DNA of 64,000 nt from an uncultured Pseudomonadales bacterium (GTDB lineage Bacteria; Pseudomonadota; Gammaproteobacteria; Pseudomonadales; Azotimanducaceae). The notes below the pieces were generated by a model, which did no database searches, was not told the DNA's origin, and saw only the letters and a list, made by a program, of their open reading frames with translations. Location: the NCBI GenBank assembly GCA_937921865.1, contig CAKZWF010000008.1:62001-126000 (forward strand). Reading direction: 5' to 3'. The position numbers and the translations under genes are program-made. Shown here piece by piece: positions 37,925 to 46,850 of this stretch (the stretch's first letter is position 1; every line of letters begins with the position of its first letter).

Positions 37925-38617
37925 ATGACAAAAAAACTGGTAATTGTCGCCGTGGTGCTGATTGTCGCCGCCGTTTTCTATAGCAGCGGTGTCGGCGACT
38001 ATCTGACCTTGAGTTACCTTAAATCGGCGCACACGGACGCGGTGGCTTATGTCGGCGCGAACCCCCTATCCGCCAGTGTCGGCTTTTTCAGTCTGTATGT
38101 GCTGGTGACCGCGCTGTCTCTGCCCGGAGCCGCGGTGATGACCGTTGCAGCCGGCGCGATATTCGGTCTCATCTGGGGCCTGGCGATGGTGTCTTTCGCG
38201 AGCACGGTGGGCGCCACCGCCGCCATGCTGATTTCCCGCACCCTGCTCGGCGACTGGGTTCAGCGGCGTTTTGCCGGGCAGCTTTACTCGGTCAATGAAG
38301 GCCTGAAGCGTGATGGCACCTTCTATCTGTTCAGTATCCGCATGGTGCCGCTGTTTCCATTCTTTATTGTCAATCTGGTCATGGGGTTGACGCGGATTTC
38401 GGCCTGGCAGTTTTACTGGGTCAGCCAGTTGGGGATGTTTGCGGGCACTATCGTCTTTGTGTTCGCCGGTACTCAGCTGGCCGGGATCAGTTCGCTTGGC
38501 GATGTGCTAAGTCCGGGGTTGATTGCCGCGTTATCGCTGCTGGGTCTGTTTCCGCTGCTGGCCAGAAAGTCCATTGGCTGGCTGCGCTCGAACCGGCACG
38601 CGGGAGATGCTTCATGA
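37925..38617 (+). CDS. TVP38/TMEM64 (DedA-like) membrane protein
   Basis: 230 aa, about five to six membrane spans. It has the SNARE-associated/VTT-domain signature LPGAAVMTVAAGAIFGLIWG and RMVPLFPFFIVNLVMG. GGAGG lies 7 nt before the ATG. VTT proteins act in lipid scrambling or membrane homeostasis. It overlaps the flavoprotein gene by 4 nt, a pairing commonly seen in bacteria. Confidence 0.88.
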   Translation: MTKKLVIVAVVLIVAAVFYSSGVGDYLTLSYLKSAHTDAVAYVGANPLSASVGFFSLYVLVTALSLPGAAVMTVAAGAIFGLIWGLAMVSFASTVGATAAMLISRTLLGDWVQRRFAGQLYSVNEGLKRDGTFYLFSIRMVPLFPFFIVNLVMGLTRISAWQFYWVSQLGMFAGTIVFVFAGTQLAGISSLGDVLSPGLIAALSLLGLFPLLARKSIGWLRSNRHAGDAS

Positions 38618-40038
38618 GTCGTTACGAAAATAATCTGACGGTAATTGGTGGGGGTTCAGCTGGACTGATTGCGGCGCTGATCGCTGCCACTGTGCGGGCC
38701 ACTGTGACCCTGGTGGAAAAAGGTGCGATGGGTGGTGATTGCCTGAACACCGGCTGTGTGCCCAGTAAAACGCTGATTCGTTCCGCCAAGGTTGCCCATG
38801 AGATGCGCCATGCGGATCGTTATGGCGTCACCAGCCAGGTACCTGAAGTCAACTTTCCTCAGGTGATGGAGCGGGTCCAGGCAGCGATCCGGACCATCGA
38901 GCCGAAAGACTCTATGGCGCGCTACACCGAACTCGGCGTTAACTGCATTGCCGGTGCAGCCACGGTAGAAGATGCTCACCATGTTCGCGTGGGTGACCGG
39001 GTTCTCAGCACCAAGAGCATTGTTATCGCCTCGGGCGCGCGACCCTTTGTGCCACCGATCCCCGGCCTCCATGAGGCCAATCCGCTCACTTCTGACAGTC
39101 TCTGGGCACTGCGTGAGCTGCCTCGCCGATTGCTGGTGATGGGCGGTGGTCCCATTGGCTGCGAGTTGGCTCAGGCTTTTCAGCGGCTTGGCGCCCAGGT
39201 CACTCTGATCGATATGGAATCCCGCCTGTTGCCCAGGGAAGATCCCGAAGTGGGTGAGTTCATGGCCAGCGTGTTGCGCGAAGAGGGTGTGGATGTACGC
39301 CTGGGTCATCGTGCCAGCGAATTTGGCGGCGGCGTGTTGCATGCGCAGACGGATGCCGATCCGGTGCAGATAGAGTTTGATCGGGTGCTGGTTGCGGTAG
39401 GTCGGCGTGCCCACACTGAAGGTCTCGGCCTGGAGGCGCTGGGCATTAAGACCGCCCCCAACGGTACCATCGAAGTGGACGAGTACCTGCGCACTCATTG
39501 CCAGAATGTCTTTGGTTGTGGTGATGTGGTGGGCCCCTATCAGTTCACCCACATGGCTTCTCATCAGGCCTGGTATGCGTCTGTGAACGCTATGTTCGGC
39601 CGGTTTAAGAAGTTCAAGGTCAACTATGACGTAGTGCCCTGGTGCACCTTCACCGATCCGGAAATTGCTCGTGTCGGCCTGTCAGAAAGTGATGCGGCTG
39701 CCCAGGGCATCCCGGTGGAAGTCGTCCGCTATGATCTCGATGATCTGGATCGAAATATTGCCGACGGCGCGACACGTGGCTGGGTCAAGGTTCTGGTGAA
39801 GCCTGGCAGTGACAGGATTCTGGGCGCCTGCATTGTAGGCGGCTCGGCTGGAGAGCTGATTGGTGAGTTTGTCAGTGCAATGAGCCACGGGCTTGGGCTG
39901 AAAAAGATCATGGCGACTATCCACATCTACCCGACGCTGCTGGAAGCCAATAAATTTGCCGCAAGCACCTGGCGGCGCGCCCATACGCCGCATCGCCTGC
40001 TGGATGCAGTCGCGGTGCTGCAGCGCTGGTTAAGGTAA
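38614..40038 (+). CDS. Class I pyridine nucleotide-disulfide oxidoreductase, MerA-like
   Basis: 474 aa flavoprotein. FAD loop: VIGGGSAGLIAALIAA. Redox-active disulfide: GGDCLNTGCVPSKTL. NAD(P) loop: MGGGPIGCELAQAFQRLG. FAD site: NVFGCGDVVGPYQFTHMA. The dimer-interface segment HIYPTLLEANK replaces the HP-x4-E catalytic motif of dihydrolipoamide dehydrogenases with a longer variant, as in the uncharacterised mercuric-reductase-like group. No MerA heavy-metal domain or C-terminal Cys pair is present, so mercury reduction is unlikely. Translation is coupled to the upstream TVP38 gene. It overlaps the convergent TetR gene by 9 bp. Confidence 0.85.
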   Translation: MSRYENNLTVIGGGSAGLIAALIAATVRATVTLVEKGAMGGDCLNTGCVPSKTLIRSAKVAHEMRHADRYGVTSQVPEVNFPQVMERVQAAIRTIEPKDSMARYTELGVNCIAGAATVEDAHHVRVGDRVLSTKSIVIASGARPFVPPIPGLHEANPLTSDSLWALRELPRRLLVMGGGPIGCELAQAFQRLGAQVTLIDMESRLLPREDPEVGEFMASVLREEGVDVRLGHRASEFGGGVLHAQTDADPVQIEFDRVLVAVGRRAHTEGLGLEALGIKTAPNGTIEVDEYLRTHCQNVFGCGDVVGPYQFTHMASHQAWYASVNAMFGRFKKFKVNYDVVPWCTFTDPEIARVGLSESDAAAQGIPVEVVRYDLDDLDRNIADGATRGWVKVLVKPGSDRILGACIVGGSAGELIGEFVSAMSHGLGLKKIMATIHIYPTLLEANKFAASTWRRAHTPHRLLDAVAVLQRWLR

Positions 40039-40593
40039 TTCGGGCAGGTTTTTTTTCAGCGCCTTGATGCCGCGGCTGAAGTGTTGCGGCTCCTGGTGGA
40101 GCCTTGCTGTCAGCAGATAACCATAGAGTCCTGCGACCAGCGCGTTGGCCTGCCGCATCGCCCGCTTGGGTTTGTCACCGGTTTCTTCGAAGACGCCGGC
40201 AAGAAGCTGCCGCCAGCCGCGAAACTGATCTGCAATCTGGGCACCGTGGCGTTCACCAATAGTGCCCTGAGCCAGAATGGTCACCAGACAGTTGCGTTCA
40301 CCATTGTCGACGTATCGCTCAAAGCCATCGATGAAGCGATGCAGACGCTCAGCGGCCGGGCGCTGTTCTTTAAGCCGCGCGAACGCGGTCTGATCCAGTC
40401 TGGCCACCGCGTCTCTAAGCAGGACTGCGGCCATCTCTTCTTTGCCACCGGGAAAGTGATGATACAGGCTGGCTTTACCCAGTCCGGTCGCTCGAGCCAG
40501 TTCGCTCAGCGTGGCTCCCTCATACCCCCGAGATAGAAATACCGCTCTGAGTTCGGTCAGCAGGGTGTCGCGGGAGCGGTTTTTCGTGGCCAT
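40030..40593 (-). CDS. TetR family transcriptional regulator
   Basis: 187 aa. The N-terminal HTH (GATLSELARATGLGKASLYH, then HFPGGKEEM) is typical of TetR; the helical C-terminal ligand domain resembles the YjdC/LmrA/AcuR-type subgroup (RNCLVTILAQGT). It is divergent from the ECF sigma gene and convergent with the flavoprotein gene. Either could be its target; its ligand is unknown. Confidence 0.88.
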   Translation of the reverse strand: MATKNRSRDTLLTELRAVFLSRGYEGATLSELARATGLGKASLYHHFPGGKEEMAAVLLRDAVARLDQTAFARLKEQRPAAERLHRFIDGFERYVDNGERNCLVTILAQGTIGERHGAQIADQFRGWRQLLAGVFEETGDKPKRAMRQANALVAGLYGYLLTARLHQEPQHFSRGIKALKKNLPELP

Positions 40594-40714
40594 CCGGGCA
40601 GTTTATCAGCACTTGTCGTAAAAACTGTCCACGGAGGTGGTGCGTTTGCGCGAGCCACAAACTATTTTGGTCGCGGTTGCGACCATTTGGCGTTCTGGAG
40701 CATCTATACAGGGT

Positions 40715-41386
40715 ATGGCGAGTTTTTCGGACATCCAGCTGGATGCCGGCATCGCCCGCGGCTTGAAGCGCGGGGATGAGCAGGCACAGACGGTGGCCTA
40801 TCGGGTTTTATCGCCCGCGGTCATGGGTATGGCTGTGCGTATCCTCCAGGATCATGGGCTGGCTCAGGAAGTGGTGCAGGACACCTTTGTCGAGCTGATT
40901 GAACATGCTCATAGCCTCAAGGAGCCATCGTCGGTGATCGGCTGGGTGCGCAGAGTGGCGGTCAATCACTGTCTGATGCGGCTGCGTTCGCCCTGGCACC
41001 AGCGGCGCACGACTGCAGAAGATGACGGTTACAGCGAGCCGGTGGATCCCCGCGCCGCGGGCGAAAGAAATGACGACCTGTGGGATCTGGAGCATGTCCT
41101 GGCGGAGTTACCGGCAGATACCCGGATGGTTTTGTGGCTGCATGATGTCGAAGGTTATACCCACCAGGAAATAGCGGCCTTGGCGGGAAAGACCACGAGT
41201 TACTCGAAGTCACAGTTGGCACGAGGCTACCAGAAGCTGTCTAGTCGTTATCTGGAGTCGCAGTCGGACCAGGACGGTTTTGAGCGAAAAAACCGCACTC
41301 AGGAATCGCAGAGCAAGGACAGAGCAGGAACGGCGAGCGCAGCAGGTAATGCTAACGCCACGGAGGCGGGGCTACCAGCACGATAG
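40715..41386 (+). CDS. ECF RNA polymerase sigma factor
   Basis: 223 aa from the ATG at 40715 (MASFSDIQLDAGIARGLKRG). A TTG at 40646 with GGAGG 8 nt upstream is a strong alternative giving 23 more residues. Region 2: VVQDTFVELIEHAHSL and GWVRRVAVNHCLMRLR. Region 4: LWLHDVEGYTHQEIAALAGK. The C-terminal ~40 residues are a polar Gln/Ser/Asn/Ala tail not usual for ECF factors. It is first in an operon with an anti-sigma-like gene (29 nt) and a PDZ gene. Confidence 0.85.
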   Translation: MASFSDIQLDAGIARGLKRGDEQAQTVAYRVLSPAVMGMAVRILQDHGLAQEVVQDTFVELIEHAHSLKEPSSVIGWVRRVAVNHCLMRLRSPWHQRRTTAEDDGYSEPVDPRAAGERNDDLWDLEHVLAELPADTRMVLWLHDVEGYTHQEIAALAGKTTSYSKSQLARGYQKLSSRYLESQSDQDGFERKNRTQESQSKDRAGTASAAGNANATEAGLPAR

Positions 41387-41415
41387 AGCGCGCGGTAAAA
41401 GGTACCCAAGAGAAT

Positions 41416-42066
41416 ATGAAGATGACACCTGAAAAAATTGCAGATCTGCTGGCACATCGCGATGGCGAGCGGCTTGAGCCGCAGCGGGCTGCTGAAATCG
41501 AAGCTGACGTCGAGCGCCGTTCGCAGCTGGTGGTGTTGCGGCAGCTGAAACATGAACTCAACGAGTTGCCGTTGGTGGCGCCGCCTCCGGAAGCGTGGGC
41601 ACAGATTAAGGCGCGAACCGCGAAACAGCCCAGTTCGTTCAGTCGTTTCACTCAGCGCTTCCCGCTGGCGATGGCAGCCACCGTGGCTCTGGCGACGATG
41701 CTGGGCATAGTCATCTGGGATCCGGCAAATCTGCAATCGCAACGCCCGGATGGTCCCGCAGTACCGGTGGCAGATCTCAGTGCGGTCGCCAGCGGTTCGC
41801 AGGCCAGTCGCTACGCGGCTTTGGTGAACCGCTCGCAGCAACTGGAGTCGGCTTTGCTCTACCAGCCTGAGGCCACGGTCACCTGGAGTGAAGATCAGCA
41901 GGCATTGTTGTATCGCATTGCCGATCTGGATTCTGAACTCACAGCCGCGCCGGCAGGTGAGTTGCCATCGCTCGATGCCCGGGAGCGACTCTGGGAACAG
42001 CGGGTACGACTGCTGGAATCTCTTGCCCAGTCGCGTCGCGTCAGTGCGCAATCGGCCGTGTTTTGA
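41416..42066 (+). CDS. Membrane anti-sigma-factor-like protein
   Basis: 216 aa. The N-terminal ~75 residues are cytoplasmic (MTPEKIADLLAHRDGERLEP, helical, like anti-sigma domains). One transmembrane helix (FPLAMAATVALATMLGIVIW) and a periplasmic helical C-terminus follow. No zinc-binding HxxxCxxC is seen, so it is not a ZAS-type anti-sigma. Position directly after an ECF sigma gene is the main argument for the role. It overlaps or closely adjoins the PDZ gene. Confidence 0.7.
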   Translation: MKMTPEKIADLLAHRDGERLEPQRAAEIEADVERRSQLVVLRQLKHELNELPLVAPPPEAWAQIKARTAKQPSSFSRFTQRFPLAMAATVALATMLGIVIWDPANLQSQRPDGPAVPVADLSAVASGSQASRYAALVNRSQQLESALLYQPEATVTWSEDQQALLYRIADLDSELTAAPAGELPSLDARERLWEQRVRLLESLAQSRRVSAQSAVF

Positions 42067-42083
42067 GCATTAAGGAGAAGACC

Positions 42084-43142
42084 ATGAAAGTAATAGAACA
42101 AAAGCTGAGTCGGCTGCTCAAGATACTGGTTGCGGGTTGCCTCATCGTTGCCGTCCCGATCGTGATTGCGCAGGAAGTCGATCTCGAGGAACTGAAGCAG
42201 CAGATAGAAGAGGCGCGTCAGTCTCTGGATGAAGCGGCGACCCGGCTTGCTGAGCTGAACATGAAAAAGTTCCAAGTCGAGGTGTCGGGTGAACGCAGTT
42301 CGAGGCCCATGCTTGGGGTCCTGGTCGAAGACCATGACCAGGGTGATGGAATCAAGCTTGTTGGTGTGACTCCGAACATGGGCGCAGCCCAGGCGGGTCT
42401 GCAGGCAGGCGATCGGCTGGTGGCGGTGAACGGTTTCCGGCTGGATACCGGAGCAAGCTCCATGCACGCGCTCCAAGATGCAATGGGTCCGGTTAATGCC
42501 GGCGACATCGTCGCGGTTGAGTTTCTGCGCGACGAGGTCACCCGGATTGTTGATGTCACTACCGAAGAGCGTGGCGCATTCGCGATGAAAATGGGCAGAA
42601 GTCTGGATCTGGATATTGATCTGAGTGATCTGGAACAGCTGAAAAAACTCGAAAAACTTGGGGCTTTAGGGGTGCTATCGCAACTCGAGGGTCTTGCCGA
42701 TCTGGAAGCGCTGGAGATCCTTGGCGAGCCGGGTTCTGTCACCGCTGTATCGGGTTTTGGTACAGCGAATATGCAGGATTCGGTCAAACTGCAGGACGTC
42801 AGCGGTGATCTGGCCGCCTACTTTGGTGTGGATGAGGGTGTGGTGGTCATGGCTGTGCCTGACGGCTCTCCGCTCAAGGCCGGCGACGTGCTGCTGTCGC
42901 TGGCCGGCGAGCCGGTCCCCACAGCCCAATCGGCAGCGGTCACTGTGCGTCAGTCGGAAACGGATCTGGCGGTGAGTGTGTTGCGTAACCGCAGCACTCT
43001 GGAGCTGAGTCTGGCTCCAGGGACAATGATCTTTCCGAGTTCGGGTCTGATCCCCGGCGGCAGTGGCTCGATCAGTATCCACATCGAATCCGGCGCCGCG
43101 GATCATCAAGCGGACAAAGGCAGTGCCGACGATGACAGTTGA
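42084..43142 (+). CDS. Exported protein with two PDZ domains, no protease domain
   Basis: 352 aa from the ATG at 42084 (AAGGAG upstream). A signal peptide or anchor (LLKILVAGCLIVAVPIVIAQ) precedes a short coiled coil (residues ~28-60). PDZ1 is at ~70-165 (MLGVLVEDHD, GLQAGDRLVAVNG). PDZ2 is at ~235-320 (DEGVVVMAVPDGSPLKAGDV). A Leu/Glu-rich linker joins them (LEQLKKLEKLGALGVLSQLE). No serine-protease or S2P motif is present. It is the third gene of the sigma/anti-sigma operon and could sense periplasmic C-termini for that system (inference). Confidence 0.8.
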   Translation: MKVIEQKLSRLLKILVAGCLIVAVPIVIAQEVDLEELKQQIEEARQSLDEAATRLAELNMKKFQVEVSGERSSRPMLGVLVEDHDQGDGIKLVGVTPNMGAAQAGLQAGDRLVAVNGFRLDTGASSMHALQDAMGPVNAGDIVAVEFLRDEVTRIVDVTTEERGAFAMKMGRSLDLDIDLSDLEQLKKLEKLGALGVLSQLEGLADLEALEILGEPGSVTAVSGFGTANMQDSVKLQDVSGDLAAYFGVDEGVVVMAVPDGSPLKAGDVLLSLAGEPVPTAQSAAVTVRQSETDLAVSVLRNRSTLELSLAPGTMIFPSSGLIPGGSGSISIHIESGAADHQADKGSADDDS

Positions 43143-43176
43143 CCAGACGCCGGTTTCGAACCCCTTGGACGCGCTG

Positions 43177-45114
43177 TCAGGATTGTTGGATAGTTTCTAA
43201 CTCTTCGCATGTGGTTAACCATGCCTGTTCGGTGTCGTCCCTTTTTTTTCTCAAGCTGCCCGCTTCTTTCAACAGCTTATCCAGATCCACAGCCGGAAGG
43301 CTCTGGTAGAGGTCAGGGTCTGCAAGCCGGGTTTCCACTGATTTCAGTTGCTCAGCGAGGCTATCCAGCTGCTTTTCCAGTTTGCGGACCGCGTCCCTGA
43401 GCGGTTTTTCCCGCGCTCTCGCGGCGGCAGCTTCCTGACGTTGTGATTTGCGGCTGGCAGTCGGGTTTGCAGCCCTCGACTCGGTGCCCTGGTGCTGGTA
43501 AGCGCCACCGTTGCTGGTCGACTCAGGGCCTGAAACAAGGCTGGTCGTTGACCGATTGTGTGACTGAGCGTAGCTGTCCAGATTGCCCTTAAGGCGGGTG
43601 ACCGTGTGATTTTCCACCAGCCAGAACTCATCTACTGTACGTTCCAGCAGGCTGCGGTCGTGGGCGACGATCACCAGTGCGCCAGCAAAGTTCTGCAGCG
43701 CCATGGCCAGCGCTTCGCGCATATCCAGGTCGAGGTGGTTGGTGGGTTCGTCCAGCACCAGAATTGCCGGCTTCTCTGCAGCCAGATGGGCGAGTACCAG
43801 TCGGGCCCGCTCCCCACCGGACAGCGTTGAGATCGGGCGTTCCACCTTGTCCCGGGAAAAACCCCAGGTACCGAGATAGTCGCGGCACCACTGTTCCCGC
43901 TGATCGGGCTGAGCGGTCTGCATGCTCGACAACGCGGTCGCATCGGGATGCAGATTCTCAAGCTGATGCTGGGCAAAGTAGCCGATGCTGGAATGCTGGC
44001 CACGCACCAGTTCACCCGACAGCGGCGCCAGGTCACCCACCAGACACTTTAACAGCGTGGATTTACCGGCGCCGTTTTCACCGAGCACACCGACTCGCGC
44101 TCCCGGTAGCAGGGAGGCTTTTACACTCGTCAGCACCGGCGTTTCGCCGTAACCGATACTCAGGTTATTCAGGCTCAGCAGTGGCTGCGACATCTTGTCC
44201 GGATCAGGAAACGTGAAGCGATAGGGTGAGTCTGCATAGACCGGGGCGACCGCTTCCATACGTTCCAGTGCTTTTAGTCTGCTCTGCACCTGTTTGGCTT
44301 TGCTGGCCTTGGCACGAAAGCGGCTGACAAATTTTTCGACGTGAGCGACTTCTCTCTGCTGCTTTGAGAAAGTGGCCTGCTGCTGCGCCAGCGCTTCAGC
44401 CCGCTGGGTTTCAAAGGCGCTGTAATTGCCTCGATAGGTATAGGCTTTGTGGCCTTCCAGGTGAATGATGTGGTCGACCACGTGGTCTAGAAACTCCCGG
44501 TCGTGGGCAATGGTGAGCACGGTTCGATCAGTGCGCTGCAACCACTGCTCGAGCCACAGCGTCGCTTCCAGGTCCAGATGGTTGGTCGGTTCGTCAAGCA
44601 ACAGCAACTCGGCCGGAGACATTAGTGCCTGAGCGAGGTTCAGGCGGATTCGCCAGCCACCGGAAAAGTCGGCATAAGGTTTTTCCGCCTCGTCACCTGC
44701 GAAACCGAGGCCATAGAGGATTTCCCCGGCCCGTGCGGTGGCGGTGTAAGCGCCCAGATCATCAAGCGCTCCGTGCAGCTCGGCAATCGCCATATTGTCG
44801 CCGGCGGCCTCCGCCGCCGCGAGTTTGCGCTGGGTTTTACGCAGTTCTTTGTCGCCGTCTAAAACGTAGTCGATGGCGATCCGATCACTGACTGCCGGGT
44901 CCTGCGCCAGATAAGAGATCCGCCATTCCCGCGGCATGTTCAACTCGCCGCTGTCGCTGTGCAGGCGGCCGAGGATCAGTTGGAACAGAGTCGATTTGCC
45001 AACTCCATTGCGTCCCACCAGGCCAACCTTGTGACCCGCGTGCACGGTGAGAGAAAGATCTTCGAAGAGAGGAATCCGGTCTCTTTCGAAACTTAAGCCG
45101 GTAATCGTCAGCAA
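43177..45114 (-). CDS. ABC-F ATPase (YheS/Uup type)
   Basis: 645 aa from a TTG at 45114 (LLTITGLSFERDRIPLFEDL). The frame continues 36 codons upstream into the ParA gene without homology, so that ATG was not used. Two ATP-binding cassettes are present: Walker A GRNGVGKST and GENGAGKST, signatures FSGGWRIRLNLA and LSGGERARLVLA, and LLDEPTNHLDL twice. A linker lies between them and a C-terminal coiled coil covers the last ~90 residues. There are no membrane spans. ABC-F proteins act on ribosomes or DNA. YheS is the best guess from layout. Confidence 0.9.
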   Translation of the reverse strand: MLTITGLSFERDRIPLFEDLSLTVHAGHKVGLVGRNGVGKSTLFQLILGRLHSDSGELNMPREWRISYLAQDPAVSDRIAIDYVLDGDKELRKTQRKLAAAEAAGDNMAIAELHGALDDLGAYTATARAGEILYGLGFAGDEAEKPYADFSGGWRIRLNLAQALMSPAELLLLDEPTNHLDLEATLWLEQWLQRTDRTVLTIAHDREFLDHVVDHIIHLEGHKAYTYRGNYSAFETQRAEALAQQQATFSKQQREVAHVEKFVSRFRAKASKAKQVQSRLKALERMEAVAPVYADSPYRFTFPDPDKMSQPLLSLNNLSIGYGETPVLTSVKASLLPGARVGVLGENGAGKSTLLKCLVGDLAPLSGELVRGQHSSIGYFAQHQLENLHPDATALSSMQTAQPDQREQWCRDYLGTWGFSRDKVERPISTLSGGERARLVLAHLAAEKPAILVLDEPTNHLDLDMREALAMALQNFAGALVIVAHDRSLLERTVDEFWLVENHTVTRLKGNLDSYAQSHNRSTTSLVSGPESTSNGGAYQHQGTESRAANPTASRKSQRQEAAAARAREKPLRDAVRKLEKQLDSLAEQLKSVETRLADPDLYQSLPAVDLDKLLKEAGSLRKKRDDTEQAWLTTCEELETIQQS

Positions 45115-45178
45115 GTGCCTGAACCCGTTGCGTCTGCTCGTTATTGCGCAGCAAAGCTGCGTCCTCTGGCGCGGCAGA

Positions 45179-45949
45179 TTAGGCGGACAGCGGGCGTTCG
45201 TCCAGCGATGTGGGAACTTCACAGGTGGCAGGTGCAGCAGCCGGTCGACGCCGCAGGTCGTCTACGGTTGTCGGCGAAGCTTTCGGCTGAGCGTCGATCC
45301 ATTTGATCAACGAGCGCCACGCGGGGGTTTCTTTACGCGCTGCGCGGGAGTCGAGCATGTCGACGACGCCTTTGCCGAGTTCGACGGCTTCGGTGTATAC
45401 GGGGCTGTCGCGGAATGTGGCGACCGCGGGTACGTCCAGACAGCCCAGGAAATGCTCGAGCTTGGCGTGAGTTTCGGTGTTGGGCTGGATCCGGTTGGCA
45501 ATGACACCAACGGGTCTCGGTGAATTCCGGAATGCCCGATGGGTGAGCAGGGTGGTAATAAACTGACCACCGGCGCGAATGTCGATCGCCGACGGCAGCA
45601 ACGGCACCAACACAACATCGGCCTGTTTCAGCAATGCTTCCAGATCCCGGTCCCTGGCATTGGAGTGGCCGTCGACGATCACCCGCTCGGCACTTGCCGG
45701 CAGGCGGTGCTGAAAAGTGTGGGTCTGGTACATGTGGGTGCGCTGGTGTGCGGCAACCAGCTGCACTGGTGGGAGTTCGTCGCTGCGTATTTCCGTCCAG
45801 TAGGTGCTCGATGCCTGCGGGTCGTTGTCGACCAGGGCTACCGAGTAACCGGCGCTTGCATAAGCTACCGCCAGATTGGTGGCGATCGTGGTCTTACCAC
45901 AGCCGCCTTTGCCGTTGATCACCAGAATACGCCGAGTAGTCGCGTCCAT
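45179..45949 (-). CDS. Orphan ParA/MinD-like ATPase
   Basis: 256 aa. The deviant Walker A KGGCGKTTIATNLA, Walker A' and B (VDNDPQASSTYW; ERVIVDGHSN) and the late nucleotide motif VIANRIQP place it in the ParA family, closest in style to short chromosomal ParA/ParC (virC1-like) proteins. No parB lies beside it. The C-terminus is Pro/Ala/Arg-rich and probably disordered. The upstream region has two TGAACGTT words 15 bp apart (45994, 46009) that could be its operator. Cargo unknown. Confidence 0.85.
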   Translation of the reverse strand: MDATTRRILVINGKGGCGKTTIATNLAVAYASAGYSVALVDNDPQASSTYWTEIRSDELPPVQLVAAHQRTHMYQTHTFQHRLPASAERVIVDGHSNARDRDLEALLKQADVVLVPLLPSAIDIRAGGQFITTLLTHRAFRNSPRPVGVIANRIQPNTETHAKLEHFLGCLDVPAVATFRDSPVYTEAVELGKGVVDMLDSRAARKETPAWRSLIKWIDAQPKASPTTVDDLRRRPAAAPATCEVPTSLDERPLSA

Positions 45950-46421
45950 TTTATCGCTTCCCGGTTGTCGTAATGCGGCTCTCTATTTCTAGTTGAACGT
46001 TGCCGAAGTGAACGTTCTGCGCGGGTCACCCGAACGCTGGAACTTTGTTGTCTGCAGCTTCGCCGCAGCTGATCCGGCCGGAGCAACCGGGCAATCCCGG
46101 ATCGCGTCTGGCGTGCGTTGTCGACCGGACGGTGCTGCGTATATTCGCAGCTTGATCGTCCGACGGGTCAAAGCGCGTGAGAGCTCTGCTTAGTTGAGTC
46201 GGAACGTGTTCCGGCTCCAGGCTGCGCGACTGTCGCAACTGGGATTGGCCAGTTGGCCTAACCACAATTGCTGAGAGAAGTACAGCCTCCCTTTCTTTAT
46301 GGCTCGAACTATAGCTACGGCCCTGGTCAAAAACCAGTGGAGATAATCTGCAGAATTAGCGTAAACAAGATCAATTGAAACAATTAGTTACAACTGGGTT
46401 CTAGAGCAGAAGTTGGCTTTC
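45950..46421. other. Intergenic region without recognisable gene
   Basis: About 470 bp between the ParA start and the WD40 remnant. It contains the TGAACGTT direct repeat (45994-46001, 46009-46016), the 14-bp palindrome CGGAACGTGTTCCG (46200-46213), and an AT-richer stretch at 46270-46410. Short open frames on both strands lack Shine-Dalgarno sites and protein-like composition. I find no RNA gene. Confidence 0.5.
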
Positions 46422-46850
46422 TCAGGGGGTCAATTCGACCAGTCTGCGGTCACCGGCCAGGGCAAAATACTGGCGGTTGGATTTGAAGCCGACAGCGACA
46501 ATTGCAGCGCCGGTGGCATGCATGGGCTTGCGGGCTTTCATATCCTATCTGTCAATAATTTTGCCACTTTGTACATTCCACCGTCGTGCAGTTTCGTCAT
46601 CACTGCCGGTCAGCGCAAAACGTCCCTGGGCAGCCACGGCAACACTGCCAACCACACCGTCATGCAGCGCTGTGTGCAGAAGGTCGCCACTGCAGGCATG
46701 GAAAATTACCGCGCGGTGATCGTTCAGGCCCATCAGCACGCCGCCCCCAGCAGGTAACGCAGTGACAGCCATGACCGCTGCGGGGTTTGTCCAGCCGGCG
46801 AGCGCGGCACCGCTGGCTGCAGTTGCTGAGGGCCTCAGGCCCTCAGACGG
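46422..46850 (-). pseudogene. WD40-repeat gene remnant
   Basis: Starting directly after the dsbB stop and in the same frame, the minus strand encodes about three degenerate WD40 blades: GLNDHRAVIFHACSGDLLHT, then LTGSDDETARRWNVQSGKII, then VAVGFKSNRQYFALAGDRRL. An in-frame TAG at 46545-46547 splits it, and there is no start or signal sequence before the first blade; a propeller needs about seven. The C-terminal part could restart at the ATG at 46541. I read it as the decayed 3' end of a WD40 gene whose 5' part is lost. Confidence 0.65.

Noticed and set aside
46413-46757. Plus-strand frame of 114 codons opposite the WD40 remnant
   Set aside because: The minus strand carries recognisable WD40 words; the plus frame has no motif or ribosome-binding site.
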